Shown in pieces: positions 1-8,433 of a DNA stretch of 64,000 bases. The stretch is from assembly GCA_041397845.1 (NCBI GenBank), contig JAWKVW010000016.1, forward strand, positions 25,877 through 89,876, written 5' to 3'. A program made the translations under genes and the position numbers. The stretch is from JAKPQE01 sp041397845 (GTDB lineage: Bacteria > Pseudomonadota > Alphaproteobacteria > Rhizobiales > JAKPQE01). Numbering within the stretch: the first letter of the stretch is position 1; every line of letters starts with the position of its first letter. The notes below the pieces were generated by a model. It was not told where the DNA came from. It saw only the letters and a program-made list of their open reading frames with translations, and made no database searches.

Positions 1-96
1 GAGCGCATCGCCGATGGCAAGGCCCGGTCCGTCGCCGCCGGCGCCCTGACCGGAACGCTTGCCCCCGAGGGCGTCCTTCAGCCGTCCAAACGACAT
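1..96 (-). CDS. 5' end of an unidentified gene, cut by the window edge
   Basis: Reading leftwards from an ATG at 96, an open frame of 32 codons runs off the window. The visible residues begin MSFGRLKDALGG and continue as a Gly/Lys-rich hydrophilic stretch with no recognisable domain. It is divergent from the HlyD-family gene on its right, so it could belong to the same secretion locus, but nothing seen proves that. It may also start elsewhere. Low confidence because only the N-terminus is present. Confidence 0.4.
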   Translation of the reverse strand, partial: MSFGRLKDALGGKRSGQGAGGDGPGLAIGDAL

Positions 97-173
97 CGCG
101 ATCCCGTCCGCGCCGATGCGAAAAAAGCAGCCGTGCCGGAACCGTTCCGGCGACGGAATTCCGCCCGTCCTGA

Positions 174-1589
174 ATGGGCCTTTTATGCTTAACAGTTCGT
201 AAACTCCTTCCCGGTCAAATGCCTTCGAGCAATTGCCGTAACCGGGAAAGCGCACGCGTGTCCGCCGCAAACCACCAGAACCGCCAGGAAGGCACCGCCC
301 GGCCCGAGCCGCTGCCCTTCCCCCGCCGCTGCGACGGCATCGCCCGCGAGGCGCACGGCACGTTCCTCTATTCAGTCACGGCCGGCGTCCTTGCCTTCCT
401 GCTCTGGGGCAGCATCACTGAAATCGACCAGGTGACCCGTGGGTCCGGCCGCGTCGTGCCGCAGACCCAGAACCAGCTCGTCCAGCATCTCGAGGGTGGC
501 ATCGTCACCGAAATCGTCGTGCGTGAAGGCGATTTCGTCGAGAAGGGCGCAACGATGATGCGCATCGACAACCTGTTCTCGCGCGCCGAGCTTGCCAAGA
601 CCCGCCTCGACATCAAGGCCAAGCGCATCCGCCTTGCCCGCCTCGACGCCGAGATCAAGGGATTGCCGGCAATCGAGCTGACGCCGGAACTCGCCGTCGA
701 CATTCCCGACATTCTCGAGCGCGAGACCGCCCTGTTCGGGCGCCGCCAGGACAGCCTGAAGGAGCAGCAGGCGATCCTCGACGATCAGGTCCGCCAGAAG
801 GAACTCGAGCTTTCCGAGCTGAAGTCACGCTGGACCAACACCGCCCGCGAGCGCGAACTCGTCGCCGAGCGCGTCGCCAGCCTGCGCCGCCTTGCCAAGA
901 AGGGCGCGGTCTCCACCAACGAGCTGCTGGAGAACGAGCGCGCCCTGCAGCAGGTCGAGACCAAGATCTCCGACCTCCTGCACGACATTCCGCGCACCGA
1001 GGCGGCCTTGTCGGAAGTCCAGCGCCGCCGCAATGAATCGACGCTGCAGTTCCGCTCCGACGCCGAGCAGGAGCGCACCGAGACCGCCCTCGAGATCGCC
1101 AAGCTCGAGGCCACCTCGGCCGCCATGCAGGACCGCAGCCAGCGCTCCGAGGTCGTCGCCCCGATCAGCGGCATCGTCAACAAGGTGTTCGTCACGACCA
1201 TCGGCGGCGTCGTCAAGTCGGGCGAGCCGCTCGTCCAGATCGTCCCGGCCGATTCCTCGATTTCAGTCGAGGCGCGCCTGTCGCCGGCCGACCGCGCCGA
1301 GGTCTGGCCGGGCCTGCCGGCGATGATCAAGATCAGCGCCTACGAATATTCGATCTACGGCGCGCTTGAGGGCCGGATTACCGATATCTCCCCGGACGCA
1401 CTGCAGGACGAGCGCGGCGAGCCTTATTTCCGCGTCCGCCTCGAGGCCGGCGCCATGGATTTCGGCCCGCAGAATCCGGTCGTTCCCGGCATGCTCGCCG
1501 ATGTCGACATCATGACCGGGCGCCACACGATCCTTGCCTATCTGCTGAAACCGATCCGGAATCTGCGCGACAATGCGCTGCGACAGTAG
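174..1589 (+). CDS. HlyD-family type I secretion membrane fusion protein
   Basis: Periplasmic adaptor that links an inner-membrane ABC exporter to a TolC-like outer-membrane channel. A single N-terminal membrane segment (around residues 64-84 of the longest frame, ending WGSITEI) is followed by a lipoyl/barrel-sandwich half (GSGRVVPQ, HLEGGIV, VREGDFVEKG), a long coiled coil rich in Glu, Arg and Leu (about 130-300), the second lipoyl half (RSEVVAPISGIV) and the usual HlyD C-terminus with YLLKPIR. The start is uncertain: the ATG at 174 lacks a ribosome site, whereas an in-frame GTG at 258 follows GGGAAAG and leaves about 36 residues before the membrane segment. No ABC partner or substrate lies to its right, so the substrate is unknown. 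Confidence 0.85.
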   Translation: MGLLCLTVRKLLPGQMPSSNCRNRESARVSAANHQNRQEGTARPEPLPFPRRCDGIAREAHGTFLYSVTAGVLAFLLWGSITEIDQVTRGSGRVVPQTQNQLVQHLEGGIVTEIVVREGDFVEKGATMMRIDNLFSRAELAKTRLDIKAKRIRLARLDAEIKGLPAIELTPELAVDIPDILERETALFGRRQDSLKEQQAILDDQVRQKELELSELKSRWTNTARERELVAERVASLRRLAKKGAVSTNELLENERALQQVETKISDLLHDIPRTEAALSEVQRRRNESTLQFRSDAEQERTETALEIAKLEATSAAMQDRSQRSEVVAPISGIVNKVFVTTIGGVVKSGEPLVQIVPADSSISVEARLSPADRAEVWPGLPAMIKISAYEYSIYGALEGRITDISPDALQDERGEPYFRVRLEAGAMDFGPQNPVVPGMLADVDIMTGRHTILAYLLKPIRNLRDNALRQ

Positions 1590-1780
1590 CAACAAAACAT
1601 CACCTGCCGACGTTTCGTATCCGGCGCCGGGTAAGGATCTGTTCACCATAATCTGACTTGGATATACCGTCTCAAGGATTCGAGGTCCGGATTTCCGCTG
1701 ATCTGGCCGTCATTCGGCTCTGCCGGCGACCGCGGACCGCAATTCGAACGAAACCCTGGAACTGGGGCAAGGGCTCGGAA

Positions 1781-2401
1781 ATGATCGATCGCAGAAACTT
1801 TTGTGCCGGCCTTGCCGGTGTTGCCGCCATCGCGCTCGCCGGCTGCGAAGGCGACCGCATGGGCAATCTCAACCTGAATGTCGCCAGCCTCGCGCCGGCC
1901 GACCCGAAGATCAAGAGCGCCAAGTCGATGGTCGATCCGGCCTTCCATCGCACGACGGTCTTCTTTGACGGTGCCGAGAAGCCGGGCACCATCCTGATCT
2001 CGACGAGCTCCCGCTACCTCTACTACGTGCTGCCCGGCAAGCGCGCCATCCGCTACGGCATCGGCGTCGGCCGCGAGGGCTTCGCCTGGGCCGGCCGCGC
2101 CACTGTCGGCGGTAAGCAGGAATGGCCGAAATGGTTCCCGCCCAAGGAGATGGTCGCCCGCGATCCGCGCGCCGCGAAATATGCCGACGGCATGGAGGGC
2201 GGCCCGCAGAACCCGCTCGGCGCCCGCGCCCTCTACCTCTTCGACGGCAAGAAGGACACGCTCTACCGCATCCACGGCACCAATGAGCCGCGCTCGATCG
2301 GCAAGGCCGTTTCCTCGGGCTGCATCCGCATGCTCAACGAGGACGTCGCCGATCTCTACGAGCGCGCCGACATCGGCACCGAGGTCATCGTCGACCTCTG
2401 A
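1781..2401 (+). CDS. L,D-transpeptidase (YkuD) lipoprotein
   Basis: Predicted cell-wall enzyme that makes 3-3 peptidoglycan cross-links or attaches proteins to peptidoglycan. The 206-residue product starts with a short basic N-terminus and a hydrophobic stretch ending in the lipobox LAGC (Cys22), so it should be a periplasmic lipoprotein. The YkuD catalytic region is clear: a His in YRIHGTNEP and the SSGCIRM motif with nucleophile Cys181. The start was placed at the ATG at 1781 because it gives an intact lipoprotein signal; upstream in-frame starts would bury it. The 3' end overlaps the convergent adenosine kinase gene by 17 bases. Confidence 0.9.
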   Translation: MIDRRNFCAGLAGVAAIALAGCEGDRMGNLNLNVASLAPADPKIKSAKSMVDPAFHRTTVFFDGAEKPGTILISTSSRYLYYVLPGKRAIRYGIGVGREGFAWAGRATVGGKQEWPKWFPPKEMVARDPRAAKYADGMEGGPQNPLGARALYLFDGKKDTLYRIHGTNEPRSIGKAVSSGCIRMLNEDVADLYERADIGTEVIVDL

Positions 2402-3437
2402 GCCGGAATGGTCTTGACCGGAATGCCTGCGGCGATCTCAGATCGAGCCGTCTTGGCTGTGCGAGCACCTTCAGCGAGACCTGCGGCCGCGCGCCCATGT
2501 GGCTGATGACTCGGCCGGCCGCCAGCGCCGCCAGCTCGGCGCAGGTGATGATCGGCAGGCCGCGCGCATGGCCGAACAGGAAGCCGGCGGCGAAGAGATC
2601 GCCCGCCCCGGTCGTATCGACCACGTCCTCGACGGCCGCCGCCGGCACCTGATAGGTGCCTGGCCCGAGCGTGACGACAGAGCCCTCGACGCCGCGCGTC
2701 GTCACCGCCAGCGGCACATCGGCCCGGAGCTGCTCGACAGCGGTGGTGAAATCCCCGGTCTGGTAGAGCGCGTGGATCTCCGATTCATTGCCAAAGAGAA
2801 TGTCGATCGCGCCCGAACGCATCAGTTCGAGGAAATCCGGCCGGTAGCGGTCGACGCAGAAGGCATCGGAAAGGCTGAACGCCACCTTGCCGCCCTTGGC
2901 ATGGGCGATGTCCGCCGCCTTGCGGAATGCCGCCTTGGCCGGCTCCGGGTCCCAGAGATAGCCCTCGAGATAGACCACCGCCGCTTCGCCGACGAAGCTC
3001 TCGTGAATGTCTTCCGGATACAGCTCCTGGCAGGCGCCAAGGAAGGTGTTCATGGTGCGCTCGCCGTCCGGCGTCACGAGAATGAGACTGCGCGCCGTCG
3101 CCGTGCCGCCATCGAGCGGCAGCGTGTCGAATTCGACGCCGATCGCCCGGATGTCGTGGGCAAAGATCCGGCCGAGCGCATCGTCGGCCACCTTGCCGAC
3201 GAATCCGCCGGCGGCGCCGAACGAGGCAAGGCCGGCGATTGTGTTGGCCGCCGAGCCGCCGGACATCTCGATCGAGGGGCCCATGCGGCCATAGAGCCGC
3301 TCGGCCTCCTCGCCGTCGATGAGCCGCATCGATCCCTTGGCAAGTCCCTCGGCGACGAGGAAGTCGTCCTCGGTGCGGGCGATCACGTCGACGATGGCGT
3401 TGCCGATTCCGACGACGTCGAATTTCCTAGCCGGCAT
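2385..3437 (-). CDS. Adenosine kinase, PfkB/ribokinase family
   Basis: Sugar kinase of the PfkB family, best matched to the adenosine kinase branch of alphaproteobacteria; it would phosphorylate adenosine to AMP in purine salvage. The 350-residue protein opens with VVGIGNAIVDVIA, has the substrate motif MSGGSAANT and the C-terminal PfkB signature DTTGAGDLFAAGFL with the catalytic Asp. The ATG at 3437 is preceded by GGAGAG and gives the expected N-terminus; the frame stays open much further upstream without similarity. The last ~25 residues (Arg-rich, overlapping the L,D-transpeptidase gene) do not look like the family, so the true stop may have been lost to a late frameshift. Confidence 0.88.
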   Translation of the reverse strand: MPARKFDVVGIGNAIVDVIARTEDDFLVAEGLAKGSMRLIDGEEAERLYGRMGPSIEMSGGSAANTIAGLASFGAAGGFVGKVADDALGRIFAHDIRAIGVEFDTLPLDGGTATARSLILVTPDGERTMNTFLGACQELYPEDIHESFVGEAAVVYLEGYLWDPEPAKAAFRKAADIAHAKGGKVAFSLSDAFCVDRYRPDFLELMRSGAIDILFGNESEIHALYQTGDFTTAVEQLRADVPLAVTTRGVEGSVVTLGPGTYQVPAAAVEDVVDTTGAGDLFAAGFLFGHARGLPIITCAELAALAAGRVISHMGARPQVSLKVLAQPRRLDLRSPQAFRSRPFRLRGRR

Positions 3438-3654
3438 CTGCGTCTCTCCTGCGGGCCGCCCTGCGGCGAAAATCGATCCTGCACCGCGGCAAGCCGGCGG
3501 GCGCGCGGAGTATAGGGATCGCCGCCGCCCCGGCAACCCCGCCGGCTGTCGCAACGGCAAGGCTTGTGTGCCCTGCGGCGAAAACCTATCTGAGAGCGGG
3601 TTGCCGGCCCGATGTTGCCGGCCCGATGTCGAACGAACCGAGGCGTTCAGGACC

Positions 3655-4338
3655 ATGCTCGAAGCCGCCCTGCTGGCTATCAACGATATCTTTCCAGGCC
3701 CTTCCGCGCCGTCCTCTGGAAGACGCTCGGCATCACCATTGCGCTGCTGATCGCCATCTGGTTTGGCATGGAAGGCGCCCTCGGCCTGTTCGTCGACGTG
3801 CCCTATCCCTGGCTCAACACGCTGATTGCCGTCATTGCCGGCCTTGGCGTGCTCATCGGCCTCGTCTTTCTCGTTGCGCCGATCTCCTCGCTCGTCGCCG
3901 GCCTCTTCGTCGACGAGATCGCCGAGACAGTCGAGCGCACCCACTATCCGAACGACCCGGCCGGCACCGCCCTGCCCGTCGCCGACTCGCTCTTCCTTGC
4001 CGCCAAGTTCACCGGCGTCGTCATCCTCGTGAACTCCGGCGCGCTCATCCTTCTGCTCGTTCCGGGCGTCAACTTCATCATCTTCTTCGTCGCCAACGCG
4101 CTACCTGCTCGGCCGCGAATATTTCGAGCTTGCCGCCATGCGCTTTCGCCCTGCCGAAGACGCCAAGCGCCTGGCGCCGTCGCCACGGCGGCACCGTCAT
4201 GATCGCCGGCATGCTCGTTGCCGGCCTGCTGGCCATCCTGATCGCCAACCTGCTGACGCCGCCGTTTGCCACCGCCTTCATGGTCCATCGCACGCGCCTG
4301 CCGCAACTCCCGCACCGCGCGACGCCGACGCCGCCTGA
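3655..4338 (+). pseudogene. EI24 (CysZ-like) membrane protein gene, interrupted by frameshifts
   Basis: Conceptual reading gives an EI24-domain integral membrane protein: MLEAALLAINDIF, then RPFRAVLWKTLG, four or more hydrophobic helices, the ANDPAG-like loop (NDPAGTALP), ANAYLLGREYFELAAMR and MIAGMLVAGLLAILIANLL. These pieces fall in different frames. A base is missing near 3700, and single extra bases lie near 4100 and 4170. Each piece is well conserved, so either the sequence carries errors or the gene decayed recently. The EI24/CysZ family is linked to sulfate uptake in some bacteria, but most alphaproteobacterial members are uncharacterised. The C-terminal end is uncertain. Confidence 0.65.
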
Positions 4339-4372
4339 CCGCGGCGGCGCTGCCCGCTTTCATTGGGGACAG

Positions 4373-4460
4373 GCAACCGTCGCCATCCCTTCTCCCGCAT
4401 GCACGGGCGCAACCATCGCCATCCCCCCTCGCCCGCATGCACGGGCGCAACCATCGCCGT
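4373..4460. repeat. Tandem repeat, three units of 36-38 bp
   Basis: The unit starting GCAACCATCGCCATCC and containing CGCATGCACGGGC occurs from 4373, 4409 and 4447, with the third copy running into the hairpin element that follows. The copies differ by a few substitutions. It lies in non-coding sequence between the EI24 and endonuclease III genes. Confidence 0.7.
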
Positions 4461-4461
4461 C

Positions 4462-4518
4462 CCCTCTCCCCGCCGGGGAGAGGGCCAGGGTGAGGGGGAA
4501 AACAAGACGGTGAGGGGG
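4462..4518. repeat. Palindromic intergenic repeat, short copy
   Basis: A perfect 10-bp stem CCCTCTCCCC/GGGGAGAGGG (4462-4471 and 4475-4484) is followed by two GGTGAGGGGG tracts. It resembles the outer part of the longer intergenic elements at 5901-5980 and 8304-8384 and the widespread REP-like repeats of GC-rich proteobacteria. It lies downstream of two convergent genes. Confidence 0.6.
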
Positions 4519-4576
4519 AAACGCAGACACTTCACGAGGCCTCGCCCTGAACGGCCGAGGACCTGCGGCTACGGCC

Positions 4577-5287
4577 TCAGACAGTCTTTTCCGCTGATTT
4601 GCAGAGATCGGCGATGACGCAGCGGCCGCATTCCGGCTTGCGCGCCTTGCAGACATAGCGCCCGTGCAGGATCAGCCAGTGGTGGGCGTGCAGCCGATAG
4701 GCATCCGGCACGATCTTCTCGAGCCCGAGCTCGACCTCGAGCGGCGTCTTGCCCGGCGCGATGCCCAGCCGGTTGCCGATCCGGAAGATGTGCGTGTCGA
4801 CGGCAATCGTCGGCTCGCCGAAAGCCACGTTGAGAACGACATTCGCCGTCTTGCGGCCGACGCCCGGCAGCTTTTCCAGCGCCTCGCGCGAGCGCGGCAC
4901 CTCGCCGCCATGCTCGTCGATGAGCTGCTGTGACAGGGCGACGACATTCTTCGCCTTGTTGCGATAAAGGCCGATGGTCTTGATGTAGCCGGCAACGCCC
5001 TCCTCGCCGAGCGCCACCATCTTTTCCGGCGTATCGGCAGCCGCAAAGAGGCCGCGCGTCGCCCGGTTGACGCCGACATCGGTCGCCTGCGCCGACAGCA
5101 CCACGGCAACGAGCAGCGTATAGGCGTCCTTGTGCTCGAGCTCGCTTTCCGGCTCCGGATTGGCCGCCTCGAGCTTGGCAAAGATCGCCGCGATCTCCTC
5201 GGCCGAGTAGCGCGGCGCCTTCGCCGCGCGCCTTGCCGGCGCCCGTTTCGGCGTTTTCTTTTTCGGGCTCGTCTGGTCGCTCGTCAT
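4577..5287 (-). CDS. nth: Endonuclease III (base-excision DNA glycosylase/AP lyase)
   Basis: Removes oxidised pyrimidines and cleaves the abasic site. The 236-residue protein has a basic Lys/Arg/Pro-rich leader of about 25 residues, the helix-hairpin-helix LPGVGRKTANVVL with the catalytic Lys, the downstream catalytic Asp in VDTHIFRI, and the C-terminal iron-sulfur loop Cys-X6-Cys-X2-Cys-X5-Cys. The start at 5287 (MTSDQTSPKK) was preferred to one 57 bases upstream because the extra residues are not family-like and would overlap the divergent DUF2244 gene. Confidence 0.95.
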   Translation of the reverse strand: MTSDQTSPKKKTPKRAPARRAAKAPRYSAEEIAAIFAKLEAANPEPESELEHKDAYTLLVAVVLSAQATDVGVNRATRGLFAAADTPEKMVALGEEGVAGYIKTIGLYRNKAKNVVALSQQLIDEHGGEVPRSREALEKLPGVGRKTANVVLNVAFGEPTIAVDTHIFRIGNRLGIAPGKTPLEVELGLEKIVPDAYRLHAHHWLILHGRYVCKARKPECGRCVIADLCKSAEKTV

Positions 5288-5309
5288 GTCCCCTCTATAC
5301 TCGTCCGGC

Positions 5310-5813
5310 ATGGACGAGAGCAACGCCTTCAAAGACGGCGGCACGCCGTTCTTTGCCGCCCGCCTGACGCCCTATCGCTCGCTCGGCAGGACGGGCTTTG
5401 CCGTGCTGATGGCCGCCGCCGGCCTCGTCTCGCTCGTCTCGGCGCTTTATTTCGCCCGCAACGGCGCCTGGCCGGTCAGCGCCTTCTTCGGCCTCGACCT
5501 TCTCGCCCTCTACGTCGCCTTCCGCGTGTCCTACCGCGCCGGCCGCATCGCCGAGGAAGTCGAGGTAGGCAAGGACCTCGTCGTCCTGCGCCAGTTCTCC
5601 ACCCGGGGCGGCGTGCGCGAATACCGCTTCAATCCCCGCTGGGTCCGCCTCGACATCGAGCGCCACGAGGTCGCCGGCATCACCCGGCTCGCCCTCGTTT
5701 CCGCCGGCCGGCCCTGCGTCATCGGCGCCTTCCTCAATCCGCCCGATCGCGAGACCCTGGCAACGGCCCTGACCGAGGCCCTCGCGGCGGCAAGGACCGG
5801 CCTGCCGGTTTGA
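5310..5813 (+). CDS. DUF2244 domain membrane protein
   Basis: A 167-residue protein of the DUF2244 family, common in alphaproteobacteria and of unknown function. It shows the family pattern: a soluble N-terminus with FFAARLTPYRSLGR, two adjacent membrane helices (about residues 25-70), then a C-terminal half with VSYRAGRIAEEVEV, the FNPRWVRLD motif and the IGAFLNPPDRE motif. An ATG at 5286 would overlap the nth start codon, so the start at 5310 is preferred. It is divergent from nth and may share a promoter region with it. Confidence 0.85.
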   Translation: MDESNAFKDGGTPFFAARLTPYRSLGRTGFAVLMAAAGLVSLVSALYFARNGAWPVSAFFGLDLLALYVAFRVSYRAGRIAEEVEVGKDLVVLRQFSTRGGVREYRFNPRWVRLDIERHEVAGITRLALVSAGRPCVIGAFLNPPDRETLATALTEALAAARTGLPV

Positions 5814-5814
5814 C

Positions 5815-5870
5815 CGCCTGATCGTCTGACTGCCAAACCGCCAGACCATCGGACCACCAGTCCGCCAGGG
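5815..5870. repeat. Degenerate 8-bp tandem repeat, seven units
   Basis: Directly after the DUF2244 stop codon the sequence falls into seven 8-base units resembling CGCCAGAC (CGCCTGAT, CGTCTGAC, TGCCAAAC, CGCCAGAC, CATCGGAC, CACCAGTC, CGCCAGGG). Purely repetitive non-coding sequence. Confidence 0.6.
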
Positions 5871-5900
5871 GAAGAACGCTGGCGTCCGGCCCTGGACACT

Positions 5901-5980
5901 CCCTCGCCCTCTTGAGGGAGAGGGATGCCGGAGCTTCGCCTTGACGGGACGGCAAGGCGTTAGCGCAGGCTGGGTGAGGG
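5901..5980. repeat. Cruciform-forming intergenic repeat, copy B
   Basis: About 80 bp bounded by CCCTCGCCC and GGGTGAGGG, which can pair. Inside are the hairpin CCCTCTTGAGGG and a second stem CGCCTTG/CAAGGCG (5937-5943 and 5953-5959). Copy C at 8304-8384 aligns along its length, with compensatory changes in the inner stem. It fills the space between the DUF2244 and Ada-like genes. Confidence 0.75.
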
Positions 5981-6086
5981 TGGATCATACGCAGGCGCCA
6001 ATCGGACACAGCGCACAAGAAACGGGTGGCCTCCCGGCCCCGCGCCCGTCTAGTCTCGCCGCACCAGAACGCACCGGGCAGAGACC

Positions 6087-6922
6087 ATGACCGACTACGA
6101 CACCGTCCGCCGCACCATCGAGTTCCTGTCGGAGAACTGGCGCGAGCAGCCCTCGCTCGAGGCCATCGCCGAGAATGCCGGCATGGCGCCGACCCAGCTT
6201 CACAAGACCTTCGTCAACTGGGCCGGGCTGACGCCGAAGGCATTCCTGCAGGCCGTCACCCTCGACCATGCCCGCGACCTCCTGCGCCAGTCGGCAAGCG
6301 TGCTCGACGCCAGCCTCGAGGTCGGCCTTTCCGGCCCCGGCCGCCTGCACGACCTGTTCGTCACCCACGAGGCGATGACCCCGGGCACCTGGAAGGCCGG
6401 CGGCGCCGGCCTCGTCATCCGCTACGGCTTTCACGAAAGCCCGTTCGGCCGCGCCCTCGTCATGGCAACCGCGCACGGCCTTTGCGGCCTTGCCTTCGCC
6501 GACAAGGGCGGCGAGCCGGAAGCCCTCGCCGACATGACCGGCCGCTGGCCGAACGCGACCTACCTCGAGGACACGGCCGCGACCGCGCCGCTCGCCGCCC
6601 GCATCTTCGCTAACCCCGCCTGCTGGTCGCCGGAACCCTGGCCCGCGTCGTCCTCATCGGCACCGATTTCGAGTTGACGGTCTGGGAAACCCTGCTGCGC
6701 ATCCCCCTCGGCCGGGCAACCACCTACAGCGATATCGCCCGCACCATCGGCAAGCCGAAAGCCGCCCGCGCCGTCGGCGCCGCCGTCGGCAAGAACCCGA
6801 TCTCCTTCGTCGTCCCCTGCCACCGCGTGCTCGGCAAATCCGGCCAGCTCACCGGCTATCACTGGGGCCTGACCCGCAAGCGCGCCATCATCGGCTGGGA
6901 GGCGGGCGTCGCCAGCGCCTGA
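6087..6922 (+). pseudogene. ada: Ada-like AraC/methylated-DNA-cysteine methyltransferase, one frameshift
   Basis: Repairs O6-alkylguanine by self-methylation and may act as an alkylation-responsive regulator. The N-terminal ~100 residues form an AraC-type helix-turn-helix (LEAIAENAGMAPTQLHK), followed by the ribonuclease-like domain. The C-terminal methyltransferase core has the helix-turn-helix TTYSDIARTIG and the active-site PCHRVLG with the acceptor Cys. The two parts are in different frames: near 6620 the reading must shift to continue as LLVAGTLARVVLIGTDFEL. The N-terminal metal-binding Cys domain of E. coli Ada is absent. Since both halves are intact and conserved, a sequence error is as likely as a true mutation. 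Confidence 0.8.
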
Positions 6923-6966
6923 GGCCGCCAGACGCCCTGCCCTGTGAACCATAGCCGCCGAAAGCC

Positions 6967-7575
6967 ATGCTCGACGCCCGACTGCGCCCGCTGATCGACC
7001 CGCCGCTGAACGCCCTTGGCCGGCGCCTCGCGGCGGCTGGCGTCTCCGCCGACGCGATGACCTTTGCCGGGTTCGGACTTGGCCTTGCCGCTGCCCTCGC
7101 CATTGCCTTCGGGCAATTTCTCCCCGGCGCCGGGCTGATCGTCCTCAACCGCCTGGCCGACGGGCTCGACGGCGCCATTGCCCGCGCCACGCGAAAGACC
7201 GATCGCGGCGGCTATCTCGATATCGTGCTCGACTTCGCCTTCTATGGCGCCGTGCCGCTCGCCTTCATCCTCGCCGACCCGGCGCGGAACGCGGTCGCCG
7301 GCGCGGCGCTGCTCCTTGCCTTCCACGTCAATGGCGCAAGCTTTCTCGGCTTTGCCGCAATCGCCGCGCGCCGCGGCATCGAGACGGCAAGCCACGGCGA
7401 AAAATCGCTCTATTTCACCGCCGGCCTTGCCGAGGGCGCCGAGACCATCGCCGTCTTTCTCGCCTTTTGCGCCTTTCCCGGCGCCTTCGCCCCGCTCGCC
7501 TATGGCTTTTCCGCCCTGACCGCGATCACCGCCGCCTCGCGCATTGCCCTCGCCTGCAGACATTTCGCTGACTGA
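6967..7575 (+). CDS. CDP-alcohol phosphatidyltransferase family protein
   Basis: Membrane enzyme that transfers a phosphatidyl group from a CDP-activated donor to an alcohol acceptor in phospholipid synthesis. The family signature D-G-X2-A-R-X8-G-X3-D-X3-D is present around residues 61-85 (DGAIARA through YLDIVLD), followed by four or five hydrophobic segments to residue 202. The acceptor alcohol cannot be told from the sequence. It follows the Ada-like gene by 44 bases on the same strand. Confidence 0.88.
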   Translation: MLDARLRPLIDPPLNALGRRLAAAGVSADAMTFAGFGLGLAAALAIAFGQFLPGAGLIVLNRLADGLDGAIARATRKTDRGGYLDIVLDFAFYGAVPLAFILADPARNAVAGAALLLAFHVNGASFLGFAAIAARRGIETASHGEKSLYFTAGLAEGAETIAVFLAFCAFPGAFAPLAYGFSALTAITAASRIALACRHFAD

Positions 7576-7669
7576 AGGTCGCATGGGCAAGCGCCTGCCG
7601 GGCCCTAGCTTGTCTGTGCGGCCGGGCGGAATGGCTCCGGCGCCCCCCGGCAATGGAGGCTGGCCCGAG

Positions 7670-8152
7670 ATGACCGATACCGAACTTCCCGATGACGTCG
7701 TGCTCGTTGCCCCGCGGGACAAACTCGCCTATCTCGACCACCAGAGCGTCACGCTCGACCGGCCGATGTCTCCAATCGAGGCCTGGAACGCGCTGATGTC
7801 GCGCCCGATGCCGCTGCTGAAGCTTGCCTTTCGCACCCGCGATCTCCTGGCGGCGCCCTTCGGCATCAAGCGGATCGACGGCTTTTCGCGGCAGCGTCAT
7901 GCAGCACCGCTGCCGGGCGACCACCTCGACTTCTTCCTCGTCGAGGACGCACGGCCCGACCGGCTGGTGCTGACCGCTCGCGACGTCCACCTCGACGTCC
8001 TCGTCTGTCTCCTGACGCACGGACGGGAGTTTTCCGTCACCGCCTCGGTCATCACCCACAATCTCGTCGGCCGGCTCTACATGCTGCCGGTCGCACCAGC
8101 CCATCGCCTGATCGTGCGCAGCATGATTGCCCGCCTGAACACGGCTGCCTGA
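7670..8152 (+). CDS. DUF2867 family protein
   Basis: A 160-residue soluble protein with the features of the DUF2867 family, of unknown function: an N-terminal segment with LPDDVVLVAP and LDHQSVTL, a central LAFRTRDLLAAPFGIKR, GDHLDFFLVED, and a C-terminus with HNLVGRLYMLPVAPAHRLIVRSM typical of this family (often annotated polyketide cyclase/SRPBCC-like). The ATG at 7670 was chosen because GGAGG lies 10 bases upstream; longer in-frame starts overlap the preceding gene and add low-complexity residues. Its 3' end overlaps a 14-bp tandem repeat. Confidence 0.75.
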   Translation: MTDTELPDDVVLVAPRDKLAYLDHQSVTLDRPMSPIEAWNALMSRPMPLLKLAFRTRDLLAAPFGIKRIDGFSRQRHAAPLPGDHLDFFLVEDARPDRLVLTARDVHLDVLVCLLTHGREFSVTASVITHNLVGRLYMLPVAPAHRLIVRSMIARLNTAA

Positions 8153-8232
8153 ACGTTGTAGTCTGAACGTTGTAGTCTGAACGCTGTAATCTGGACGCCG
8201 CAGCCTGAGCCCGGCCGGCTGAACACAACGAA
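8135..8232. repeat. 14-bp tandem repeat, seven units, entering the end of a gene
   Basis: Seven consecutive 14-base units resembling CTGAACGTTGTAGT. Units 2 and 3 (8149-8162 and 8163-8176) are identical; units 1, 4, 5, 6 and 7 are diverged. The array begins inside the last codons of the DUF2867 gene, so the protein's C-terminal residues are repeat-derived. Confidence 0.75.
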
Positions 8233-8303
8233 CGCCGCTCACCCTGCGGCTGGCACCGTCCCTCGCCCTTCAGGCAGGGCACCCCGCACTCCACGGCAAG
8301 CCC

Positions 8304-8384
8304 TCCCTCGCCCTTCAGGGAGAGGGACGCCGCAGCTTCGATTTGACCATCCGGTCAAATCGTTAGCGAAGGCCGGGTGAGGGG
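8304..8384. repeat. Cruciform-forming intergenic repeat, copy C
   Basis: Same element as at 5901-5980: outer CCCTCGCCC and GGGTGAGGG, an inner CCCTTCAGGG hairpin, and a perfect 10-bp stem CGATTTGACC/GGTCAAATCG (8339-8348 and 8353-8362). A truncated relative (CCTCGCCCTTCAGGCAGGG) lies just before it near 8262. It sits between the DUF2867 gene and the convergent metZ. Confidence 0.75.
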
Positions 8385-8433
8385 TCTTCAAACCCTCCCG
8401 TCCCCTCGACGCCCGGAACGGAAACCCCGCCGC

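Noticed and set aside
2501..3515. A long plus-strand frame over the adenosine kinase gene
   Set aside because: The PfkB signatures lie on the minus strand; the plus frame is compositional.
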